Part shown: positions 1 through 8,284 of the stretch, piece after piece
How positions within the stretch are numbered: the stretch's first letter is position 1
Layout: each line of letters starts with the position of its first letter
Source of the DNA: Marinobacter orientalis
Lineage (GTDB): Bacteria; Pseudomonadota; Gammaproteobacteria; Pseudomonadales; Oleiphilaceae
Assembly: GCF_004792665.1 (NCBI RefSeq)
Contig: NZ_SRZX01000001.1
Span: forward strand, 186,001 to 250,000
Direction: 5' to 3'
DNA: 64,000 nt
The notes under the pieces: model-generated
What the model saw: the letters and a program-made list of their open reading frames with translations, nothing else
The model's database searches: none
Told to the model about the DNA's origin: nothing
Position numbers and translations under genes: made by a program

Positions 1-21
1 CGACCACACAAAGCGCACGGG

Positions 22-46
22 ATAAACTGAATCCGTCCCGGTTTTC
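22..46 (+). repeat. 24-bp REP-like element, copy 1
   Basis: Variant of the dispersed element whose core reads AAATCTGTCCCGGTTTTC; here the middle is changed (GAATCCGTCCCGG) but the 3' part is intact. It lies 12 bases past the stop of the CopD-like gene on the opposite strand, the usual position for this element just beyond a gene's 3' end. Confidence 0.8.
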
Positions 47-58
47 GTTTCCACAGGC

Positions 59-514
59 TTACAGATACCGCCCGCCCGCACCAACCGCCACCACGATCAG
101 CCCGAGAATCAGATTGGTTCCCACCAGCTTGCGGATCTGTCCCACCTGGCGCCCGCCTTCCTGGGGATCCTGGTTGGCAACGGCCTGTTTCAATCTTCGG
201 AAGGGGGCAAAATAGACGTGAAAATAGAGCAGGATCATCACAATCCCGAGCCCCTGCATGACGTGAATGTGCCATCCGGCACCAGCCATGCCACCGAACA
301 CGCTGAAGATCATCCAGTAACCGGTCACCAGCAACAGGATCACGGCCGCCCATACCCAGCGGAAAAAGCGGGACAGGGTGTGACACCAGAGTGCGCCCCG
401 TTGCGAGGCACCAATCACCTCGACTACCGCAGGCCGCATGGCCATGTAGGCGAAAAACATACCGCCAACCCAGATCACGGCAGAGAGAACATGTAGTGCG
501 ACAGCCAGACTCAT
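59..514 (-). CDS. CopD-family integral membrane protein
   Basis: A 151-residue protein with four hydrophobic segments (about residues 3-25, 50-72, 80-100 and 130-148). The N-terminal segment, with VLSAVIWVGGMFFAY, and the histidines spaced through the membrane segments fit the CopD/DUF2269-like family, whose members have been linked to copper import or haem-type membrane redox roles. The start at 514 follows a purine-rich CGGAG box. It stands alone here, about 28 kb from copA/copB, so a direct role in copper handling is inference. Confidence 0.75.
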   Translation of the reverse strand: MSLAVALHVLSAVIWVGGMFFAYMAMRPAVVEVIGASQRGALWCHTLSRFFRWVWAAVILLLVTGYWMIFSVFGGMAGAGWHIHVMQGLGIVMILLYFHVYFAPFRRLKQAVANQDPQEGGRQVGQIRKLVGTNLILGLIVVAVGAGGRYL

Positions 515-700
515 AAAGCGACTCCGGGATCAGAAACGTGTGTGATGAGCATAAGCTTCACCGGCCTCAAAGCCAACTCCCTCGACGCGATTGTCAGCCG
601 CGAAAACCGGTGGACAACCTCCAGCGCAAATGGCGGCTATACTGCCTGTTACGCAACCTCGGGAAACCGGCGAATTATCGGGTATCAGCAAGGAGCATTC

Positions 701-2611
701 ATGAAACCGTTTCGACTGAACAGACATGGAAAACTGGTGTTCCCCTCAAGCATCTTTACCGAGCTCGACTTTTCGACCATCAGCGATCTCGACCAGTTGA
801 AGGCGATCATTCGGCGCGACTTCGAAGTGAAAGCGCCGACCGGCACCGAAATCGCCGAGCGGGCGGCTGCGGGAAGCTATGCCACGCGCTATGACCTGTT
901 GCGCGACATCGGCCTGCACCTGTTCTGGGCGAACCGGTACGCGCTGGTTATGTATGACAAGCAGCCGATGCGCTGGCGCGATGTGCCACGGAACCGCGAC
1001 GATGTCTTCGTGCCTCTGCTGCAGCCCTGGGAGGGGCGGGAAGCCAAGACCACAAGTGTCCGCGAGGCCTATGCGCAGCTACCGGCGAAGTGGAACGCTG
1101 CGGCTGAAGACGAGCTGTTCGACAGACTCTTCGACTGCTTCTCGAACAAGCTCTATCACGCAACATCACTGCCGCCGATCAAAGCCACGATTGCCGAAGC
1201 GCTTGCCACTGCCGGTGCCAGCACGACCACCCTCGGCAACTATAATCCCGACCACCCGCGCTTCAGCATCGACGACATCCTCGATGTCTCAGACCAGCAG
1301 GCCGAACTCGAGGCGCTCCGGCGCTGGTCGATGGTGCTGCATAACCAGCAGCCCTGGGACCGGAGCCAGGCCAGCCTGAAGCCACTGACCGAGATGCAGG
1401 ACGACGATATCGTTGTGCTGTTTTATCCGAAAAACCGCCACGTGCTCGAATTCATCAACCGTGAAAAGAAGGGTACCACCGTTGCGAAGCAGGCGCCGAC
1501 GCCAGATCCTGCCGTCGAGCCCGTGAGACCCTATCCGCCGACGGTGATCGATGACAATGCCCCGATCCAACCGAAGATCGAGGCGCTGGCCGTCCGCAAG
1601 GGTGAAGTCATCTGCTCGAATGAAGATGTGGTGCGCAACTCCCCGTCCTCATGGTCGCCGATGAGCGCGAAGGAAATTGCCGACAAAACCGGCATCGAAC
1701 GGCGCCGTTACACCGCCGAGCCACTGGAGAATATCGCCCTCGAGGCGGCGCGGGCGGCAATGAAACATGCCGGTCGCGGGTCCGAAGAGATCGGGGCGGT
1801 GCTGTTCTGCTCCTGCACCTCGAGCCGACTGATTCCGTCGACTGCCACCTGGCTCTCAGGCCAGTTGGGCATCCTGCAGACCCACTGCTCGGCCGACATC
1901 GTCGCTGCATGCGCCGGCTTTCCCTATGGCGTCGCCGAAGCGGTCCGCCTGCTGCGGGAGATCGAACGTCCGGTTCTGCTGGTCATGGCCGAGAAGTTCT
2001 CGGACAAGATCGGCAATGCCCGACCGTCTCGGATGATCTTTGGCGACGGAGCCGCCGCCGTGGTGATCGCACCTTCCGACGGTGAACGCGACATCCACGT
2101 GGTCCAGACCTATGCCAGCGGGCCCGCCAGCCAGGTGAACTCGATCATCTGGCCGAATCACGATTTCGACAACGACATCACAGTCTATGGCCCCGAGGTC
2201 AAGGCATTGGTCAAGCGCTACCTGAACCAGATGATGGGCGAGCTTTCCGGGCTCGGACTCGAGATCGATATCATCGTGCCCCACCAGGCCAACAAGACCA
2301 TGATCACCGAGATTACCAAGGCCCAGGGGATCGATCCTGAAGACATTTATTTCAACATATCCGAAGTCGGCAACGCCTCTGCGGCAAGCATCCCGATCGC
2401 GCTCGCCGACGCCGTCTTCGACGGGGCGATCACCAAACGTTCACTGGTCTTCGCTCCCGGCTTCGGCGCCGGAGCCGTCGGTGGCTACGTTATCCTGTCG
2501 CTGGACCCGGCGATGGTTGCGCCGGAGGTGACCACTGCCCTCGCCATGAGTCCATCGTCGATGAAGGCGCATTCCTCGATTAAAGATATCAGGGAAGCGT
2601 TTCATACATAG
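701..2611 (+). CDS. KAS III-like 3-oxoacyl-ACP synthase with long N-terminal extension
   Basis: The C-terminal half (about residues 300-620) is a beta-ketoacyl synthase III-type thiolase fold. The acyl-accepting cysteine lies in AACAGFPYG, the histidine in VPHQAN, and the asparagine in NISEVGNASAASIP, so the Cys-His-Asn triad is complete and condensation of an acyl-CoA with malonyl-ACP or a related reaction is plausible. The first 280 or so residues match no domain I recognise. Ordinary FabH is about 320 residues, so this 636-residue protein is twice the usual length. The start at 701 follows AAGGAG; an in-frame start farther upstream lacks such a site. No lipid-synthesis neighbours are present. 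Confidence 0.8.
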   Translation: MKPFRLNRHGKLVFPSSIFTELDFSTISDLDQLKAIIRRDFEVKAPTGTEIAERAAAGSYATRYDLLRDIGLHLFWANRYALVMYDKQPMRWRDVPRNRDDVFVPLLQPWEGREAKTTSVREAYAQLPAKWNAAAEDELFDRLFDCFSNKLYHATSLPPIKATIAEALATAGASTTTLGNYNPDHPRFSIDDILDVSDQQAELEALRRWSMVLHNQQPWDRSQASLKPLTEMQDDDIVVLFYPKNRHVLEFINREKKGTTVAKQAPTPDPAVEPVRPYPPTVIDDNAPIQPKIEALAVRKGEVICSNEDVVRNSPSSWSPMSAKEIADKTGIERRRYTAEPLENIALEAARAAMKHAGRGSEEIGAVLFCSCTSSRLIPSTATWLSGQLGILQTHCSADIVAACAGFPYGVAEAVRLLREIERPVLLVMAEKFSDKIGNARPSRMIFGDGAAAVVIAPSDGERDIHVVQTYASGPASQVNSIIWPNHDFDNDITVYGPEVKALVKRYLNQMMGELSGLGLEIDIIVPHQANKTMITEITKAQGIDPEDIYFNISEVGNASAASIPIALADAVFDGAITKRSLVFAPGFGAGAVGGYVILSLDPAMVAPEVTTALAMSPSSMKAHSSIKDIREAFHT

Positions 2612-3093
2612 ATGCCAAGGGCCTTTCGTGCTGACTCGTTTCGAGGTCTTGAGCGCGGAGTCTTCCCGGTCTTGGAACAGTTACTCCCTTTCTGTCTGGA
2701 TCAGTTGGGCCAGTTTCATAGCGAGAGGCTCCTCCGTGATGTTGTTAGCTCCCGACCTGATCCCTAAGCGGTCAAGCTCCGGGTTCAGCGTAACCTGTTC
2801 AGCCTGATTTTGCGCACCATGTCAGGGTATACACGCCCAAAACACCTCCTGCGGTACTCTCGGCAGGCTTCACGCTTCCTGAATGACGCCATCAGAAACA
2901 ATCGACTTCCGTACGTGCGGTAACAGACAGACGGTACTGCTCTCCAGAATTTAAGCTTGAAATTTTTGTGCAAAGGTTATCAGGAGGGGAGTCCGTATCA
3001 AGAGTTGGAGCCATTGGCCTACTGTCACATCCAGAGAAAATCCCATAGCCACGATCTGTTGATACCGAAACCATCTCGGAGCAGGCCAATGAA
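2612..3093. other. Intergenic region, no recognised gene
   Basis: About 480 bases between the synthase and the EAL protein. Short reading frames occur on the minus strand around 2785-3089, but none has a convincing ribosome site or recognisable domain. No copy of the 24-bp element was found. It may hold the promoter of the downstream gene or an old insertion remnant; I cannot tell. Confidence 0.4.
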
Positions 3094-5085
3094 ATGAACA
3101 GAGAGAGTAGTAGCTACCTTCCTACCTTCGACAATATGTGGAACTTTCAGGCATGGTCGCATTTGTCCAAGTCGGCGAGACTATTTTGCAGACTGCTGGT
3201 TATTATCGTTTTCTTGGTAACGGGCACATTCACCGTGTATATGACCGGGGGCACGAGCTACGCCTACCCGTATGTGATCCTGCTTCCGGTGCTGTTATCA
3301 GCCGTATGGTTTGGTTTATCCGGAGCAACTTTCTGTGCGATAACGGGCGGGCTTCTTCTCGGCCCGCTGATGCCTCTGGAGGTCTCAAACGGCATTTATC
3401 AATCAACGGAAAACTGGCTGGCACGAACTGCCTTCTTCTTCCTTATCGGTGCCTTTTCAGCCGGTCTTTTCCAAAGCCTTCGACATGCCAATCAGCGCCA
3501 TTTGCAGGCGCTTGAAATTGATCAAAAGACCGGTCTTCGAACGCAAGCTGCCCTCATACGGGATCTGGAAGAATTGCTTTGTAAGGAGAGACAGGATAAC
3601 GCTCCCTCATCCGCGATACTTCTGCTCAGAATGCAGGACCTGTGGGAAATTCTCCAAGTAATGGGGGCCGATATTGCTGAACAAGTAATAAAAGACGTAG
3701 CTGAACGAATCAGTGAAAACATTGAAACACCCCATCAAATCTACCGATTCAGCAAATCGGAACTCACAATTTTATTTTCCGCAGCCTCTCAGGAGGAAAT
3801 GGGCTCCATTTTCGATGTTGCTCAAAAGATCGGTGAAGAAGAAACTATCGTGAACGGCATTCCCCTACGCGTTCAGGTTGTTGCTGGAAGTTATCTTGTT
3901 CAAGAAAACGATGACAATGCAGAAACCGTTATAAATCGCGCGAGAACCGGCCTGTCCGTTGCGATCGAATATAATTCGCCCTACCGGCGCTATGATCCGA
4001 TGTTCGATCAGAAAACGGCAGAGCGCGTGCAGGTAATAGCGCGAGTTCGCGATGGACTGGCCAATCAGGAATTCCAGCTCTTCTACCAGCCAAAGATATG
4101 TTTGCGGACCGGCCAGCACGTTGGTTCCGAAGCCTTGCTACGTTGGTTTAATCATGAAAACAGAATGATTATGCCCGGACTGTTCATGCCAAAGGTCGAG
4201 AGTACGACGCTCATAGACCCTGTGACTCGATTCGTGATCGCAAGAGCCTGCGAAAACATAAAATCACAGAACCTTATGTCGGTTAGTGTGAATTTCGCTG
4301 TCAATAATTTGATGAATCCGGCTTTGATCAGGGACCTGGGAAGAATAGTATCTTCTTATGGCGTAAACCCCGAATCTCTGGAAATAGAGATTACGGAAGG
4401 TGCATTGATTCAGGATCCGGCGCTCGCAAAAGAAGCTGTAGAGAGTTTGCGCGACCAGGGCTTCAAGGTCAGTCTGGACGATTTCGGCACAGGGTATTCC
4501 TCGTTTCAGTACCTGACTCACCTGCCGCTGTCGGGATTGAAAATCGACAGGGCTTTTGTTGTTGACCTGGAAGACAGCGCCGACGCCCGCACAATCATGC
4601 AATCGATGATTTCCATGGCTCAGGCGTTAAAACTTGAGGTTACGGTTGAAGGTATTGAGACCGAGGAACAACGGAGGATTGTGGCCGACCTGGGAGCAGA
4701 CCTGGCCCAGGGGTTTCATTACTCCAGACCTCTTCCCCTGCCTGAGTATCAACAATGGGCAAAGGAAAACCGGGACAAATTTATTTTCCGCAGGGAGTTT
4801 TCAGAGATGGCAGAGAGAATCGAACGAATGGCCCGGTCGGAGCTGGAAAAGCTGCATACGGGCACACTGATGAAGCGGCGCCAGGCGCTGCTGGCCTGCC
4901 CGGAGCCACCGGAACCCGTGGACCCGACCGAGCAGGCTCCCCGCGGCGATATCCTGTACAAGCACACACCGCAGTGGAATGAGGCCTATCAGGACATAAA
5001 ATCGGTGCTGGCGGAACGGGAGCATGTGCCCAACAAAGCCGAACGCCGGACCATCCGCCAGGCCAGGGCAAAACAGGGAAAGTAA
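3094..5085 (+). CDS. Membrane GGDEF-EAL protein (c-di-GMP phosphodiesterase) with grafted C-terminal tail
   Basis: Residues about 28-130 form several membrane helices (MASE-like sensor). A degenerate GGDEF domain follows (about 145-290); the signature loop reads FSKSELTILF, so cyclase activity is unlikely. The EAL domain (about 310-555) keeps SEALLRW, EITEG, DDFGTGYSS, KIDRAFV and EGIET, consistent with an active cyclic-di-GMP phosphodiesterase. At residues 558-565 the chain reads ENRDKFIF, which is a reverse-orientation copy of the 24-bp repeat (4765-4788) translated in frame. The last 100 residues after it are charged and unlike any EAL protein tail, so they look like the end of another gene joined through the repeat. 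The start at 3094 has only a distant GGAG. Confidence 0.85.
   Translation: MNRESSSYLPTFDNMWNFQAWSHLSKSARLFCRLLVIIVFLVTGTFTVYMTGGTSYAYPYVILLPVLLSAVWFGLSGATFCAITGGLLLGPLMPLEVSNGIYQSTENWLARTAFFFLIGAFSAGLFQSLRHANQRHLQALEIDQKTGLRTQAALIRDLEELLCKERQDNAPSSAILLLRMQDLWEILQVMGADIAEQVIKDVAERISENIETPHQIYRFSKSELTILFSAASQEEMGSIFDVAQKIGEEETIVNGIPLRVQVVAGSYLVQENDDNAETVINRARTGLSVAIEYNSPYRRYDPMFDQKTAERVQVIARVRDGLANQEFQLFYQPKICLRTGQHVGSEALLRWFNHENRMIMPGLFMPKVESTTLIDPVTRFVIARACENIKSQNLMSVSVNFAVNNLMNPALIRDLGRIVSSYGVNPESLEIEITEGALIQDPALAKEAVESLRDQGFKVSLDDFGTGYSSFQYLTHLPLSGLKIDRAFVVDLEDSADARTIMQSMISMAQALKLEVTVEGIETEEQRRIVADLGADLAQGFHYSRPLPLPEYQQWAKENRDKFIFRREFSEMAERIERMARSELEKLHTGTLMKRRQALLACPEPPEPVDPTEQAPRGDILYKHTPQWNEAYQDIKSVLAEREHVPNKAERRTIRQARAKQGK
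4765..4788 (-). repeat. 24-bp REP-like element inside a coding sequence
   Basis: A near-perfect reverse-orientation copy lying inside the EAL gene and translated as ENRDKFIF without breaking the frame. With the forward copy at 5091 it brackets the foreign tail of that gene (4789-5090) as an inverted pair. Confidence 0.9.
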
Positions 5086-5090
5086 CGCCG

Positions 5091-5114
5091 TAAAATAAAT
5101 CTGTCCCGGTTTTC
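5091..5114 (+). repeat. 24-bp REP-like element
   Basis: Nearly perfect forward copy starting 5 bases after the stop of the EAL gene and 45 bases before the start of the next gene. Confidence 0.95.
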
Positions 5115-5159
5115 GCCCTCAGTTGACATGTCCAGAGCTTCACTGAAGGATAGGAAAGT

Positions 5160-7148
5160 ATGAACAGAGCCAACCAGGACCCCGAAAACCGGAACAACAG
5201 CGCGTCAGCCGAGCTCCTGAAGCCACTCGACGCGGCCATCAACCGCCTTGCTGAAACCAATGCCATTGAGGGCGTCTCTCCTGTATTCGAGGTGATCGAT
5301 GCGGCAAAACCCCTGATGTTCAGCCCGGAAGGTCTGGAAGCGCTTTACGAACGCGTGCCGGCCATTGAGTCGGCCGGATTCTTTGGTGGGAGCGATTGGG
5401 ACTATCCCCAGACGCTGGCACCCTCCCTGGCCGCACGCACGGTTCGCCATGGAGAAGCGGCTGCAACACTGGTTGAATGCCTGAGCCAGATTCGCCTTCT
5501 GGCTGTAGCCAAAGGTGATTACATTCACCCTGCCATCTCGGCGGAACACGCCCATCACTTTCTCGCCCAGGTACTGGCGATGAATCTCGATCTGGTGGTC
5601 AGCGATCTCCAGGAGAGCGACCGGCTTCGGCCCGATCAGCTCGGCTACGCGGTCCAGAACCTGTATCACTACCTGCTACGGCATCTGGGCTATGAAGACC
5701 TCCTGGAACACCTGGTGGCCGAAGTCTGGCGGATTCTGGCGCAACGCCCCGTCCAGGTAGAGGGCGTCAAACACATGGTGACCCAGATAGCGGTCTGCCT
5801 GGAAAAACCGGACGCGCTGGGTGGCGAAGTCAGCGACGACGCGGTGCAACTGATCAACGCCGTGTTCAGCCCCACCGAGGGTTGTCGTGAAGATCCCGGT
5901 TTTGAGGTCTATTCCGAACGACTGGCGGAAATGGACGATGCCACCCTGCTGCAGGAGGCCATCGCCTTTGCCCGGGCCATGCACGGTACCGGCCTGGTGT
6001 CGGCCTACATGCCGGTGTTCATACGCTACCTGCGTGGCCGCTGGAACGAACTGATTCCCACGGCCCTGGGGCTCAGCTACACAGGTGCCGACGCCTTTCA
6101 CTGCTACCCTGCGTTGATTCACCGCCTGATTGACGAAGCCCTGTTTCCGGAGACCAGCCAGTGTGCCTATGGCCTGGCGATGATGCTCGAGCGGGGCATT
6201 CTCTACTCGCCCCCGGTGGCGCCGTCCCTTTGGCGCCAGATACGCCTCCCGCTCTGCGACGCTGCAGCCGGGAAGATTGTGGCGGTTTTCGGGAGCAGCC
6301 GTTCCCCCGCATGCTTTCTGCTTGCCGACGTGCTTAATGTTCTCGGGCGCCCGCTGGGAATCGGGCAGGGGAACTATCCCACCTGTCAGTCCACGCGAGC
6401 CCTGTCGATGTGGGCCTACAACATGCCGGCAGAACTGCTGCGAATCCTTGCCTGGGCGGCGCGCGATGATGAAATCGTGATGCGCTTTGAAGGTAACAGT
6501 ATATCCTCGCGTGAACTCGGCGCTGGACTTGCGACCGAGCCGCCAGTGGACGTGGATGCGGTATCCCTGCTGACGGTACCGCACCTGGATCGCATCTATT
6601 TTGAAATGGGGCGGCGCAGTGTCGGGCGCGGAGAAGATCCACACAAATGGGTCAACGCAGAATTCCATGGCGATCATGTCGGCCATGGATTTCGCATTGC
6701 CGTCGACGTTTTTACAGGTGGCCTCAAGGACTTCGACGGGTTCATTCGCGATTTTTATGCCGCCTATCACCCCTTCTACAACGGCAACATCCCGGTCATC
6801 AATCCACAACCGGCCGGTATCGCGGTGACCGATAGCGCCACGCGCTTTCTTGGCTGGCACGCCATTACCATCCAGCGCCTGGCACTGGATGCGGACAAAA
6901 CCATGCGCGTCTACTTTTTCAATCCCAACAACGACAGTGGACAGAACTGGGGCCAGGGCATCGTCACCTCAACCCAGGGTCACAGCGAGCGTTATGGTGA
7001 AGCCTCGTTACCGGTGGCCGAGTTTGTTTCCCGCCTGTACGTATTTCACTACGACCCGCTTGAAAAGGGTGAGCCGGGCGATGTCCCGGCCGATGAAGTC
7101 AACCGCGCCATGCAGCTGGCGAAAGACAGTTGGGCGATGGGGCGCTGA
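5160..7148 (+). CDS. Conserved-looking protein of unknown function (662 residues)
   Basis: I do not recognise this protein. It is soluble, mostly helical in its first 400 residues, without signal peptide or membrane segment. A motif around residues 400-415 (GIGQGNYPTCQSTRAL) with a cysteine followed by a helix, a later HVGHGFR and a FNPNNDSGQNWG segment have the spacing of a papain/transglutaminase-like cysteine-histidine-asparagine site, but this is only a resemblance. The start at 5160 follows AGGAAAGT. Its stop overlaps the start of the PIN-domain gene by one base (TGATG), so the two are probably translated together. Confidence 0.7.
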   Translation: MNRANQDPENRNNSASAELLKPLDAAINRLAETNAIEGVSPVFEVIDAAKPLMFSPEGLEALYERVPAIESAGFFGGSDWDYPQTLAPSLAARTVRHGEAAATLVECLSQIRLLAVAKGDYIHPAISAEHAHHFLAQVLAMNLDLVVSDLQESDRLRPDQLGYAVQNLYHYLLRHLGYEDLLEHLVAEVWRILAQRPVQVEGVKHMVTQIAVCLEKPDALGGEVSDDAVQLINAVFSPTEGCREDPGFEVYSERLAEMDDATLLQEAIAFARAMHGTGLVSAYMPVFIRYLRGRWNELIPTALGLSYTGADAFHCYPALIHRLIDEALFPETSQCAYGLAMMLERGILYSPPVAPSLWRQIRLPLCDAAAGKIVAVFGSSRSPACFLLADVLNVLGRPLGIGQGNYPTCQSTRALSMWAYNMPAELLRILAWAARDDEIVMRFEGNSISSRELGAGLATEPPVDVDAVSLLTVPHLDRIYFEMGRRSVGRGEDPHKWVNAEFHGDHVGHGFRIAVDVFTGGLKDFDGFIRDFYAAYHPFYNGNIPVINPQPAGIAVTDSATRFLGWHAITIQRLALDADKTMRVYFFNPNNDSGQNWGQGIVTSTQGHSERYGEASLPVAEFVSRLYVFHYDPLEKGEPGDVPADEVNRAMQLAKDSWAMGR

Positions 7149-7570
7149 TGGCAAAGGACGTTATCCTTGATACCAACGTGCTGGTGGCGGCCGGCTTCAA
7201 CCGACACAGCGCCTCAGCAAAAATCCTCGGCCTGGTCCGCGAGGGCAAGCTGCGGATGATCTGGAACCGCCAGACCCGGGGCGAGATCGAACATATTCTG
7301 GGCAAGATTCCGGCGCTGTCAAAGCGCGACAGCAAGGCCCTGTTCCGCGAGAACGCGCGCTTCCGGGGCCGGACCGATCCGAGCCGCTTCCGCTACGTGC
7401 CAGATCCCGCCGACCGCAAGTTCGCCGCCCTGGCGGACGCCAGCGGCGCTACCCTGATCAGCAACGATGACGATCTGTTAGGAGGCCGCAGGCGGGCGCG
7501 GGTACCCATCGTCACGCCGGGGGAATTCCTGCGTCGGGGCCGGAAAAAAAACAGGGGTGAGCCTGCCTGA
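7148..7570 (+). CDS. PIN-domain protein, putative toxin ribonuclease
   Basis: A 140-residue protein starting MAKDVILDTNVLVAA, the first conserved aspartate strand of PIN nucleases. Further acidic positions occur in TRGEIEHIL, in VPDPADRKFAALADAS and in LISNDDDLL, giving the usual metal-binding set. It fits the 'toxin component, PIN family' group, which cleaves RNA. No small antitoxin gene precedes it; the upstream gene is the unknown 662-residue protein, overlapping by one base. The C-terminus ends in an arginine/lysine-rich tail close to a decayed repeat copy, so the end may have been altered. Confidence 0.8.
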   Translation: MAKDVILDTNVLVAAGFNRHSASAKILGLVREGKLRMIWNRQTRGEIEHILGKIPALSKRDSKALFRENARFRGRTDPSRFRYVPDPADRKFAALADASGATLISNDDDLLGGRRRARVPIVTPGEFLRRGRKKNRGEPA

Positions 7571-7579
7571 AGCCGCTCC

Positions 7580-7602
7580 GAAACCAGATCTGCCCCGGCT
7601 TC
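7580..7602 (+). repeat. Degenerate REP-like element
   Basis: Reads CAGATCTGCCCCGGCTTC in its core, several changes away from consensus. It lies 10 bases after the PIN gene stop, the expected position. Confidence 0.55.
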
Positions 7603-7648
7603 ACTACACAAATCAGAGGACACAAACCCAGCCGAGCCTTGATCACCG

Positions 7649-8284
7649 CTATTTAACCCCGGCGGTAAAAGATCCCTGATCAACTTCAACTCCTAGCAAC
7701 TCCGAAAGGCTTCCGCCGTTACTGATGTAATTGAGAACCTGAGGGGCACCAGCAGATGCTCTTTGAGACATCAAAATCTCCCCATCTGCTCCTGCCGCCC
7801 AGGTACCAACAGCTGGCGTCATTCCAAAGGCAGCAATACTACAGTGAAAATCAAACGCATCAACTCGCTCCAAAAAGCCTCTGCTTCCCATGCATCCGGA
7901 GGGAGCCCATCCCTGCACTTGCACCTTATCGGTAGCGTCAACAACCGCATTGTCCAGACGAATCCGATAGTCGCCCAAAATATTTGACGACTGCTGATGA
8001 GAGACCGCGTAAGCGACAAAATCAGCGCGAAGATCGAGGTAATGAATGTAAACAATCCTGTTTCCACCATCCCGAGCATAATCACCGGCACCAATACCAA
8101 AATCTCCGAAACGCGTCATGTGAGCAAACTTTGGGGATCCGTCACAATTTGGATACAAGCTGCTATAACAAATAATATTCAGTTCGGAGTTCGGAATCAG
8201 TGACTGCCCGTTCACCTCTAACCACTTTTCCGCCGATAACCTGAGCTCCACGCTCTCTGACTTGATGAAATCAACTGCGAGCAC
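7649..8284 (-). CDS. Hypothetical protein coupled to a giant lipoprotein gene
   Basis: A 211-residue frame starting with GTG at 8284 and overlapping the end of the upstream lipoprotein gene by 14 bases, suggesting translation by re-initiation. It has no signal peptide and no domain I recognise; it contains a few cysteines and a glycine-rich end (SNGGSLSELLGVEVDQG). An alternative is that it is the true C-terminal end of the upstream lipoprotein, cut off by a frameshift near 8275. Confidence 0.55.
   Translation of the reverse strand: MLAVDFIKSESVELRLSAEKWLEVNGQSLIPNSELNIICYSSLYPNCDGSPKFAHMTRFGDFGIGAGDYARDGGNRIVYIHYLDLRADFVAYAVSHQQSSNILGDYRIRLDNAVVDATDKVQVQGWAPSGCMGSRGFLERVDAFDFHCSIAAFGMTPAVGTWAAGADGEILMSQRASAGAPQVLNYISNGGSLSELLGVEVDQGSFTAGVK

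Noticed and set aside
542..700. Upstream extension of the KAS III-like gene
   Set aside because: No ribosome site and no homologous character; the ATG at 701 has AAGGAG directly ahead.
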